Below are positions 56,129 to 64,000 of a DNA stretch of 64,000 nucleotides, piece after piece; positions within the stretch are counted from its first letter, which is position 1, and every line of letters starts with the position of its first letter. Under the pieces are notes generated by a model that saw nothing but the letters and a program-made list of their open reading frames with translations, had not been told where the DNA came from and ran no database searches. The position numbers and the translations under genes are program-made. The stretch comes from Symbiodinium sp. CCMP2592 (taxonomy: Eukaryota > Sar > Dinophyceae > Suessiales > Symbiodiniaceae): contig CAJNDT010006154.1 of assembly GCA_905221615.1 (NCBI GenBank), forward strand, positions 251,001 through 315,000, given 5' to 3'.

Positions 56129-59100
56129 AATTCATACGGAGTCATTCCTGTGGAGGAATGGCGATGGTACCTGTTCAAGGTCCATGCCGAGTGCCTGAAA
56201 GCCCAACTGAAGATTGGATGAGTATGAGCAATATATGTTCCTGTTCTGTGTTCAAGGTGCCTAATCAGGGTTGTTCCTTGTCTCCTAATGGTTTGAATTG
56301 CTCTCTCTGCCATGCCGTTGGTTTCCTTCTGGCCACTGACTGCGTCCTGCAAGACTGTTCCTAGACCTAAAGCTGCTCGCTGCTTCTGGATGACCTGCTT
56401 CAGCTTCATCATTGTTCCTTCATTGTCTGCCTTCAAGTTGATGGTTCCATATCCAAGCTGAGTACTCAAGTAGGTCACTCCTTCGCAAAGGTGCTCTACA
56501 AGATCTTTTCCTTTAGATGCTGTCGGGATACAGACCATGTTCCTACTCCAAGAATCAACACACACAAGACTAACTGCCGCTGGTGCCTCATCATGACTTG
56601 TTCCTGTAAAACAGAAATCCATACAGAAAGTTGGTCTTGAAGATCTTTCCTTCTCTGGGTTCTCACGAAGGTGTGGAGACTCTTTTCCTTTGCATGCTAC
56701 ACACGTCGGACACCACGATGCATAAGGTAAGTGTGTGAGATTATGCACTGCAACTTCCTCCGGCTTTGGCTGTTTGGGTACCTTCAGAGGTTCAGCTTCT
56801 AGAAACTCTTTGTACTTCTTCTGGCCTGAAACAAGTTCCATGTGCCTTTCTGCTTCCATGATGGATCTACTGAGCCTTCTAAGAATCTCTTGCTTAGAGC
56901 CAGCTTTTGAGACTCCTAGTTCCTTGCACAACTCTCTCAGGGCCTTGAGGCTGTTCTGCTGATTGTACTCATGACCGTTGAATGTAAAAGACAACTCTCC
57001 TGCAAGTTCATGCCTGTGTGCTGGTGCTTGGGCCTCTGAGGTCTCTTCCTGTTCTTCTTCCTGTTCTGGAATCGTGTCCAGTTGGTGAACCTTCTGTTTT
57101 GGTCTTCTGGCCTTGGGGTTCACTGGTTCAATGAGTTCGAATACACTGCGTCCTGTCCAGGATAAACCTCCTAGTGGTTCTGGGTCTCTGTGAGGCTCAT
57201 CCAAAGTCCAGAACTTGTCATCCTCAAAGAAATCCTTATTGATCGGTTCTTCTCCATACGTGTACCTGTCTGGCTTGAGGTTTCCAATGTCTACTGGAAT
57301 GTCATTGGTATCTCGAGGATTGAACAAAGTCTTCCTCAACGAGTTGTGGTACCTCGTGAGTGTAGTGCCATCCATGCTGATTGACCATGCATCCTCAGTG
57401 TACTCTTCAAACATCTTTCGATCCTCATCTTCCTTGGGGGTGCCTATGAGGTTCAGCGGAAATTCCTTGAGCGATACTAGCGTAAGTGTGCGGTACTCCT
57501 TGCTGCCATCGAAGATTGTTCCAAACGGTTCCTCAAGTTCCTCAAACATGATGCTGTGATGCAACAGATACCACTGATCATCATCCTCAATAAGCACTGC
57601 TCGATATGCGAACTTTCCTGGTGGAAACATCAAGTAAGTATCAACGTGTTCTGAGGTTCCTAGGCTGAAGTGGACTTGGTAAGGGTCTCGCCAGTTGGTC
57701 CAACCAACACGCTGTTCTTCAATGAGTTCCTTCAAGTTCTCGCACAAGTACATAGGGATAGGTTTTGCTTCTGCTTCCCAGTTGACTGCTCTCACAAAGG
57801 CTTTTGTTGTAAGTGAGTTGTTGTTGTAGTTCACTGCGATCTTGGTTGTTCCTTCTGTTAGGAAAGTGCCTGTTGCTGTTCCATCTCTGAACTCCCAGCC
57901 TTTCTTCAACAGTTTACCTACTGCCAAAAGAGGGTGCACAACCGATGAAATCAAGAACACTTCTTCAACCTTCACAATGTTTCCTTGAACATCCCGAAAC
58001 TCAACCTCAATGATCCTTTGGTCTGAAACCTTAATCCGAGATCCTTGTGCATCTCGCAAAACTACCTTGGTAGTGTTGGGTGCCTTTCTTCCATACTTCT
58101 TCATCCACATCGGTGCCAACGAAATGTCGGCTCCTGAATCCAGCACGACCTCGATTTCTCGAGTTCTCGCGTTCCTTGCTGCACGCGCAAACCTGGTGAT
58201 GGTCCTTGAGGGTGCTGTTCTCTCCACTCTGTTCCTTCTAGGAGGATGGTGACATCCGTTCTCACATTCCTGCATGTTTGGGTGCCACGGTGTTTCATGA
58301 CATCCATTGGGACACTCAAAGTAGTATCCACGATCCTGAGTTCCTATCGGAGTTCCTGCTAGATGCCATTGCAACCATGCATCATCACTCACCTCATCAC
58401 AGTCCTGAAACTCATCATCTTCATCACCAATCCAAAACTCTTCTGTCTCACTCCTCTCTTCCTGAACTTCTTCACCAACAACCCGCAAAACTCTTCCGAA
58501 GTACTCAATCTCTATCTCTTCAGAGTTCTCACTCAGCGCGAATTCCTCCGGAAAGCTTGTGGGCTCGTCTCCCATGTGGTACATGGAGACCATCCTAATC
58601 ACTGGTCTTTGGGTTCCTTGGCTTGCTTGGCTTGTTGAGGTCTTGTTGGCTGACGAAGGGGCCTGAGTAGAAGTACCTGTAGTGCTCGCTTGCTCGCTCT
58701 GGTTTTCAAGGTCAACGTTCCTGGCCTGGTAACCCATGTCACGCATTTTCTGTCTACACTGTGCTTCGAAATGTCCATACTTGTGACAGTAGTGACAAAC
58801 TCCTGTAGCTGCTTGGGCTTTGCCTTTACCTTTTCCTTTGTGTCTGAAGAAACCTCTTCCTCGACCTTTGCCTTTTCCTTTGTAACCTCTGAAACCTCTA
58901 CCTCGGCCTTTCCAGTTGCCTCGACCTCTGCCTTTGCCAAAACCTCCGAAACCTTTACCTTTACCTTTGCCTTTGCTGTCAAAGCCGAAACCTTTTCCGA
59001 AGTCCTTTCCACCTTTCTTGCCTTTTCCTTTACCTTTGCCTTTATGGTGAACATAACCTTTGCCATAGCCTTTCTTTCCTTTGTACCATGCTTGGTTGAT

Positions 59101-61383
59101 ATCCATTGCTGCAAGACCACCATGGTCATCACCTTTGTCGATCAAGTCTGTTGTGGTTCGGTGAGGTGTTCCTTGCTGGGCTGCCAAAGAGTTAGTCCAA
59201 CGCTCGGTTGACTCATAGTTCACAAGGTACTGACGAAGAGTATTGTACTGTGTCTTCTCATCCATGTTGAGCAACAAGTGCCTTTTCACGTCAGGTTTCA
59301 TACCTTGAATAAGAGTAGATACTTTCAAATTCTCCTGTACCTTTTCTCCAGTAGCCTTCTCGTACTTCTCGATGTGTTCCTCATATTCGAGGATATTCTC
59401 AGCAATTCCTTTGTTGTGAGCAAATTTGTAGTTGAGAATGTTGTGAAACAACTCCAACGATCTCGCACGATTCGTTGGTTGATATTCCTTGAGTAGCATA
59501 CGGTAAGCTTCCATACCGTTCTCCTCAGCTACATGCTTTACAACTCGGTACGGCCTTCCTTTAGTGTACGAACAAAGAACACTGTACAGGCGTCTGCTGG
59601 TTTCCTTTGCTTCTGTAGACATCTCGGCCATCTTCACTTGCTTATCATCTTTTAGGTTCCTTTCTGCGATGTCCATGATCTTCACCATGTTGGAATCCAC
59701 TGCTCCAAGCCAGATCCGCATCCTGTTCCTGAACTCTGTCCATCCACTCTTCTCTTCTTGCCATGTTCCTGGGGAAAATGCTTCGGGGCTTTTAATCAGC
59801 TTGTGCAACTCCACTTCTCCAGGCTTTCTTTGTTCCTTTACTGCTTTCTCCAGGGATGCTCCTATCTCCTCAAGTGTCGTTGCTGCGTTTGTGTGGGCGT
59901 CTGCCAACGCTGTTTGCGCTGTCTTCTGCTGTTCCTGAACTGCTGTCAGGGTTTCCTGGAATGCTTGTGTAAGTCCTGCTTCTCTCTGACTTCCTGAAGC
60001 TGCTGAGTTCCTGATCTCCTCTGCTAGTGTTTGTATTCCTTGTAAGGTCTGTGCATTGATCTCGGCAAGTGCCTTCAATGCATCCTCCATTCCTTTTGCT
60101 GTTTCAAGGTTGCTGTACACTAGTGCTGCTAAAAGTAGCGACTTGCACTGTTTCCTGCACACTGCTTGTGCTCTCCTTTCTCCTCTTGTCTTCCTTTGGT
60201 GCTTTGAGCGGTTGCTTGCTCTTGCGAAAAACACACTAGAATAGTACGACAGGGTGATCCAAGTAATCAGTCCCATTGGGGTTCCTAAGAACACTGCTAT
60301 GCGAATTCCTTGAAATACAACTCTGTTGGAAATGACTTCCTGAACTATCACATGCACGACGTCGTGAAACTTCTTTCCTACGGTTGCTAGCTTTTCTACG
60401 AAACTGTGAACATGTTCCTGTACAACTTTCCTCAGTACTTCTCGCTGTTGTTTTACTAGGTACCTAGGGGCGTAGCCTGACTCAAGGCTCTCACTCTCCT
60501 GGTTCTCGGTGTTCTGGTTGCCGTTCCTGTTCTCTTCCGTGTAGTACTCGCCGGTCACGCTAACGACGCTGTAGAGCTCGTTCATCACTTGGTTCATGTA
60601 CAACAAAGCGTACGGTACCATGACTTTTCCTATCTCCACATAGTCCTTAATCGTGTACGCGTTCGTGTTCCTGATCGTGTTCACGTTGGTGCCGTCGGGG
60701 TTCACGCTGCACTCGTTGTAGCCTTGCTGGTAGTACTCGCCGTACACGTCGTAGTTCCTGTAGCGGTTCCGGTGCGTATTGGGCTTCCTTCTGCTCGACC
60801 ACACTACCATGAGCTCGCTCTCGTCGCTCTCCACGTAAGTGAGTTCCTTTCTCCCACGGCTCACATCCTTGGAGGGTAAGGCGTCTCCAAGGGCAAGTTC
60901 TTCCTTGGTCTCCACGTTGTTGCCAAGGGCCTGCCACGGTCTCACCGCCATACTTCCTGCTCCTGGGACCAAGATCATCCCGCACAAAGTTGCGAGGCTT
61001 CCCAGTGCGAAACCAACCAGCAGCACCATACATGCTGCCAAACCGTAGCACTTCATGTTCCTTTTCTCTCTCTCTTCCACCAACACTCGGTCGGGGTAGC
61101 AATCGCTGCAAGCGTCAAAGTCTCGCGCGTTTCCTGCTGTCACGTTGTGGTTGCGAAGGTGTCCACAACCTCTGCGGTGGTACTTTGTTCCTGAACGGAC
61201 TGCAATCCTGAGCGTGGGCATGTTGAGCACTGTCTCTGTCTTCTTGGTGATCTGCTCATTTGCGCGCATCTGCTTCCATCCGGCAACGAGGCAAACTGCC
61301 ATGGCGCCGAGCATCATGGTTCCTATGGCTACGAGTAGCATCATCGCTGCCAAGGAGGTTCCTGGAGGCAGCTCCGCTACCAT
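56068..61383 (-). CDS. Copia Gag-protease-integrase polyprotein of element 3, with N-terminal membrane domain and SAP motif
   Basis: 1,771 residues. Two hydrophobic helices (10-37, 111-141) flank a Cys/His segment (YHRRGCGHL ... CSDC); a third is at about 355-385. Gag-like helical region about 430-740; GKGKGRG-rich nucleocapsid 765-855; CCHC knuckle CHYCHKYGHFEAQC at 863-876; a second Cys/His cluster (CPNGCHETPWHP ... CENGCHH) near 1024-1046; protease Asp1082 in VVLDSGADISL; a SAP-like helix-turn-helix at 1478-1506 (SLKALRELCKELGVSKAGSK); HHCC 1547-1564; integrase D1589, D1653, E1693. At about 56,122 the frame leaves the conserved TPYELW-GRPYxG path, most simply by loss of one G, and ends 19 codons later. 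The ATG overlaps the primer-binding site, so the true start may be a downstream Met. Confidence 0.93.
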   Translation of the reverse strand: MVAELPPGTSLAAMMLLVAIGTMMLGAMAVCLVAGWKQMRANEQITKKTETVLNMPTLRIAVRSGTKYHRRGCGHLRNHNVTAGNARDFDACSDCYPDRVLVEEREKRNMKCYGLAACMVLLVGFALGSLATLCGMILVPGAGSMAVRPWQALGNNVETKEELALGDALPSKDVSRGRKELTYVESDESELMVVWSSRRKPNTHRNRYRNYDVYGEYYQQGYNECSVNPDGTNVNTIRNTNAYTIKDYVEIGKVMVPYALLYMNQVMNELYSVVSVTGEYYTEENRNGNQNTENQESESLESGYAPRYLVKQQREVLRKVVQEHVHSFVEKLATVGKKFHDVVHVIVQEVISNRVVFQGIRIAVFLGTPMGLITWITLSYYSSVFFARASNRSKHQRKTRGERRAQAVCRKQCKSLLLAALVYSNLETAKGMEDALKALAEINAQTLQGIQTLAEEIRNSAASGSQREAGLTQAFQETLTAVQEQQKTAQTALADAHTNAATTLEEIGASLEKAVKEQRKPGEVELHKLIKSPEAFSPGTWQEEKSGWTEFRNRMRIWLGAVDSNMVKIMDIAERNLKDDKQVKMAEMSTEAKETSRRLYSVLCSYTKGRPYRVVKHVAEENGMEAYRMLLKEYQPTNRARSLELFHNILNYKFAHNKGIAENILEYEEHIEKYEKATGEKVQENLKVSTLIQGMKPDVKRHLLLNMDEKTQYNTLRQYLVNYESTERWTNSLAAQQGTPHRTTTDLIDKGDDHGGLAAMDINQAWYKGKKGYGKGYVHHKGKGKGKGKKGGKDFGKGFGFDSKGKGKGKGFGGFGKGRGRGNWKGRGRGFRGYKGKGKGRGRGFFRHKGKGKGKAQAATGVCHYCHKYGHFEAQCRQKMRDMGYQARNVDLENQSEQASTTGTSTQAPSSANKTSTSQASQGTQRPVIRMVSMYHMGDEPTSFPEEFALSENSEEIEIEYFGRVLRVVGEEVQEERSETEEFWIGDEDDEFQDCDEVSDDAWLQWHLAGTPIGTQDRGYYFECPNGCHETPWHPNMQECENGCHHPPRRNRVERTAPSRTITRFARAARNARTREIEVVLDSGADISLAPMWMKKYGRKAPNTTKVVLRDAQGSRIKVSDQRIIEVEFRDVQGNIVKVEEVFLISSVVHPLLAVGKLLKKGWEFRDGTATGTFLTEGTTKIAVNYNNNSLTTKAFVRAVNWEAEAKPIPMYLCENLKELIEEQRVGWTNWRDPYQVHFSLGTSEHVDTYLMFPPGKFAYRAVLIEDDDQWYLLHHSIMFEELEEPFGTIFDGSKEYRTLTLVSLKEFPLNLIGTPKEDEDRKMFEEYTEDAWSISMDGTTLTRYHNSLRKTLFNPRDTNDIPVDIGNLKPDRYTYGEEPINKDFFEDDKFWTLDEPHRDPEPLGGLSWTGRSVFELIEPVNPKARRPKQKVHQLDTIPEQEEEQEETSEAQAPAHRHELAGELSFTFNGHEYNQQNSLKALRELCKELGVSKAGSKQEILRRLSRSIMEAERHMELVSGQKKYKEFLEAEPLKVPKQPKPEEVAVHNLTHLPYASWCPTCVACKGKESPHLRENPEKERSSRPTFCMDFCFTGTSHDEAPAAVSLVCVDSWSRNMVCIPTASKGKDLVEHLCEGVTYLSTQLGYGTINLKADNEGTMMKLKQVIQKQRAALGLGTVLQDAVSGQKETNGMAERAIQTIRRQGTTLIRHLEHRTGTYIAHTHPIFSWAFRHSAWTLNRYHRHSSTGMTPYELWQEGLTRANSPNLANHFWF
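61367..61382 (-). promoter_or_regulatory. Primer-binding site of element 3
   Basis: Minus strand TGGTAGCGGAGCTGCC, directly next to the LTR end at 61,383. The first 12 bases equal the element 2 site and fit the 3' end of an initiator methionine tRNA. Confidence 0.85.
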
Positions 61384-61560
61384 GTTAAAGAACGGGCTTC
61401 ACTAAGGGTTCCTACCCACAAAGACTGTCGGACACTTTTGTTCCTGGGCACGGTGTGTCCTGGGGTCTCGAGCCTGCACGTCGCGTGTGCGTGACGGCTG
61501 TTCCTGTACATTAACTGTACTGCACTAGCTGTGTTACTGTTCCTGGCAGAATGTTTAACA
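61383..61560 (-). repeat. 5' LTR of copia element 3 (178 bp)
   Basis: On the plus strand it opens TGTTAAAG and closes TTTAACA; the inner edge abuts the primer-binding site. Short for a copia LTR. It contains several GTTCCT words like the rest of the element. The outer edge at 61,560/61,561 is also where the GTTCCT word gives way to the TAGCC/TATCC words of the neighbouring unit. No 3' LTR was found, so no target duplication can be checked. Confidence 0.85.
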
Positions 61561-63044
61561 GATAGCCTTCTATCCTGGCGACCGCCCTTCTCATAGCTCC
61601 CCAGGGGCCACTGGGCCCTAGCAACATATAGCCAGGTCTGATCGATCATGCCGCTATCCGGGCCGAGTGGTCGCCCCTTGGCTTGACTAGCCACTGGCGG
61701 GGGCGCCATTATCCGGTGCACCACATCGGGTTCTTCGCGAAGTAGCCGTTCGGTGGGCCTATCCAGGTTGATGTTCACCGCCGCTCCCTGCTGGAGCGCG
61801 GGCCTCTCCGGAGCTATCCGGCCGTCTCCGGCCATAGCCTCCCACTGGGCCTCGTTGTATCGGCCCGCTCCTAGCCTTCTGTCCAGCGGGTGGCTGCTAT
61901 CCGGGTGGATGTAGCCACGGTCGCTATCCCCACCGCGTCCTTTGGTGGTGCTCTTAGCCTGCGGCCTCAAGGGCGGAAAGGGATCGTATCCCGGCTCGCC
62001 CTTGCCTGGCCGCCGCTGCTGCTGTCTATCCTGGTTGCTATCCGGACCGTCCTGAAAGGTGCCTATCCGGAAGACCTCCTCCATCCTAGCCACATAGGCC
62101 GGGACGTCCGAAGGCGGGCCACGGTAGCCCTGCATGCATCTAGCCAGAAACTGCTTCAGGCTCTCGCCCTGGGCGGGGTACTCTGTACTCGCCCTTAGCG
62201 GTGTAGCCGTGGTCTCTGCCGCGGCTGCCTTAGCCTGCTGTAGCCCCGGACCCGGATTGACGACCTGGGCCGGGTCTAGCCCAGCCGAGAACGGCAGGGT
62301 GGTAGCCGTTTCTTCTTTATCCGCTGCACTCCCCTGCCGCAGCTTGTTCTTAGCCTTGGACTCTTGGACCGTCGGCGGGTCCCTAGCCGGCTTCTTGGGC
62401 CTCTCCGCTGTGCTATCCCCTGTGCTGGCCTCCTCTGCCCCAGGATGGGGCTCCTCTTGCCTAGCAACAGGGGTAGCCGTGCCGCGGACCTCCGCCTCTA
62501 GCTCCTTGAGCTTAGCCATCATCTCGTGTAGCATGTCTAGCCGTTCGGGTGGCGGCCCGGCGCTAGACCAGGTAGCCTCCGGGGCCTCCCCCTGCCACGG
62601 TGTAGCCTCCAGCTCGTTATCCGTGACGCCATCCTCCTCCAGGGTCTCCCCTGGTCGGTGTGGTCGTAGCCGGGCCAGCTGCCGATTCTTCTCTATCCTC
62701 TGCTCAAGGTATCTAGCCTCGGTGGTGGACAGGCTAGCCTCGAGCTCCGCAGAGATATCGTCCCAAGACTTAGCTCCTTGGAACTTGAGTAGCCTGGCAG
62801 ATAGCCGGCCGCCAGGCTGTATGCTAGCTCCCTCCTGGCACTCGGCTAGCCTCATGTCTCTAGCCTTTCGCACTAGCTGGAGAAGCTCGTGCTGCTTATC
62901 CAGACTTAGCCGATCGTATATCTGCTCGGCCAAGCTAGCCGGGTCAGTCTCTAGCCAGTCCTCTAAGAGGCGTAGCACTTCTATCCGTTGCGCCTGGACG
63001 CTAGCCGACTCAGTCTGGTCTGCCCAGCTGGGGGCAGTAGCCAT
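61561..63044 (-). CDS. Gag-like or disordered protein interrupted by element 3
   Basis: The frame opens MATAPSWADQTESASVQAQR at 63,044. Helical N-terminal 150 residues (EVLRLLEDWLETDPASLAEQ, DKQHELLQLVRKARD, LEQRIEKNRQLARL), a coiled coil near 165-190 (RLDMLHEMMAKLKELEAE), then basic/proline-rich linkers, a possible folded patch (SLKQFLARCMQGYRGPPSD ... ARMEEVFRIG), and a disordered tail. The frame continues to 61,377 only by running into the element 3 LTR; its last native codon is at about 61,561. Position and composition suit a Gag of a different retroelement or a host gene. No Cys-His knuckle seen. DNA is full of minus-strand GGCTA and GGATA words. Confidence 0.55.
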
Positions 63045-63438
63045 GTGCCGCTAGCCGGCCCGAGGGCACGCAGGCTCGCCCACCTAGCGTGGGCTCTCCA
63101 GAAAAGCTGGTGGTCCGTTACTCCACCCTAGCCACAGTAGCCGCAGCAAGTGCATTTGTGCCGTGCCCTAGCCCACAAGTGCACACTCAGCCGGACATGT
63201 GCGCATGCAGCTTAGCCTGCCTAAGAACCTCGCAGCCTACGTCCTAGCCAGCAGACAAGACAGCAAGTGCAACAACGTGATTCTCTCCTCTCTCTCTCCT
63301 CTCTTCTCTCCCCTTCTTTCTCCCCCTGGGCCCGCCGCCCCCGGAGAGATGGGAAGGAAAGAGTATATCCCGAGAGGCCCCCCCCGGACGTATCCCCCCG
63401 TTGTACAGCCCCGCTGCTTTCCCGGCGCTTCTATCCCT
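63045..63438. other. Spacer with CT-rich tract
   Basis: No gene seen. Contains a CTCT-rich tract at about 63,280-63,330 and TAGCC words at 63,045-63,240. Possibly the 5' leader of the minus-strand ORF at 61,561-63,044. Confidence 0.4.
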
Positions 63439-63959
63439 TCAGGCAAAAGGCGGTCCCCAGCCGAACGGAATAGCCGGCAACGGTGCTATCGGCAACTGGG
63501 GTACTATCCCCGGAGGTACTCCCTGCAGCTCTGCTGCTGGGACCTCTCCGAAATCTTCTTCCTCTCCCTGCTCCGGCTTCTGGTCGCCGGTGCTAGCCTG
63601 AGAGGTGTCGCTATCACCAGACGGGGACTCTTCGCCTCGGCCTTTCGGCCAGCATAGCCTACAGACATGCGTGTACTGGTTGGGTTCGGGCCTCGCCGAA
63701 AACTCTTGGGAGTTCTTAAATATCCTACGGCGGCCCATCCAACACCCGGCCTGGCCCCATTGTGTAGCCTGTACTTCTTCCCTGGAAGCTCAACTATGAT
63801 ATAGCTCGTGCACCTAGCCTTCTTAAGGAGCTGCCTCGGCCGGTTCCGGTTGGGTTCCGGTCCCAGCTCCGGCTCACTAGCCGAGGAGTCGGGTCTATCT
63901 TCGGGAGGGTCGCTCGCCACGACTTCTTCAGGTATCCCCGGACCAGCCACCATCTCCAC
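63439..63959 (-). pseudogene. Minus-strand coding fragment with CRLCWPKG motif, frame-broken
   Basis: Two overlapping frames make one plausible protein. Upstream: acidic/proline N-terminus, then ARCTSYIIVELPGKKYRLHN. Downstream after a shift near 63,730: MGRRRIFKNSQEFSARPEP, YTHVCRLCWPKG, then an acidic serine-rich tail. A C-x2-C-W-P motif after a short basic domain is familiar from dinoflagellate repeat-encoded proteins but has no known function. The window ends shortly after, so the gene may continue. Confidence 0.45.
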
Positions 63960-64000
63960 GATGCGCTCGCTAGCCCACTCTCGTCGCAGCTCTCCCGACA

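Overview
The window looks like nuclear DNA of a dinoflagellate, probably near Symbiodiniaceae/Suessiales. The evidence is: many short exons on one strand with GC-AG as well as GT-AG introns; Ty1/copia polyproteins with GKGK-rich nucleocapsids; intronic tracts of degenerate CCCTAAA/TTTAGGG telomere-like sequence; and protein families I know mainly from dinoflagellate gene models. No rRNA, tRNA, bacterial operon or organellar gene was seen. Exon boundaries are read by eye and are approximate.

Layout. 1-5.6 kb: repeat-rich DNA full of short GC-rich hairpins, with one minus-strand ORF ending in a U1/matrin-type zinc finger. 5.6-12.8 kb: a minus-strand Ty1/copia element (element 1), integrase-RT-RNase H with a C-terminal methyltransferase-like domain, preceded by gag-like, membrane and zinc-binding ORFs. 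13.0-26.7 kb: plus-strand intron-rich genes (A1, A2, B, C, D). B is a C5-methyltransferase-like family. D resembles a strongly diverged CACTA-type transposase. Introns hold three short palindromic MITE/introner-like insertions. 27.0-30.06 kb: a second copia element (element 2), only 5' LTR, primer-binding site and gag-protease, minus strand. 30.1-43 kb: repeat and relic territory: two copies of a 0.7-kb TIR element, a PIF1-like helicase relic, an integrase fragment, 218-bp tandem repeats, two sets of hairpins and a relic TET/JBP-like oxygenase, plus a P-loop NTPase ORF at 38.5-39.6 kb. 44-49.4 kb: a large P-loop NTPase with a possible nuclease tail, 840-bp tandem repeats, a SAM-domain fragment and a signal-peptide ORF. 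49.9-51 kb: two opposed arrays of a 33-bp repeat. 51.2-52.7 kb: AT-rich repeats and two small ORFs flanked by a 62-bp direct repeat. 52.6-61.56 kb: a third copia element (element 3), nearly complete from 5' LTR through an env-like C-terminal extension, interrupted by one frameshift. 61.56-64 kb: another minus-strand coding unit into which element 3 appears inserted.

How the parts relate. Most of the window is mobile-element DNA. Three unrelated loci carry domains resembling DNA-modification enzymes: a methyltransferase-like tail on copia Pol, methyltransferase-like gene B, and a TET/JBP-like oxygenase relic. This is striking in a lineage known for heavy cytosine methylation and for hydroxymethyluracil. 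A second theme is that individual segments each carry their own over-represented short word or hairpin family. For one copia element the change of word coincides with its LTR edge.
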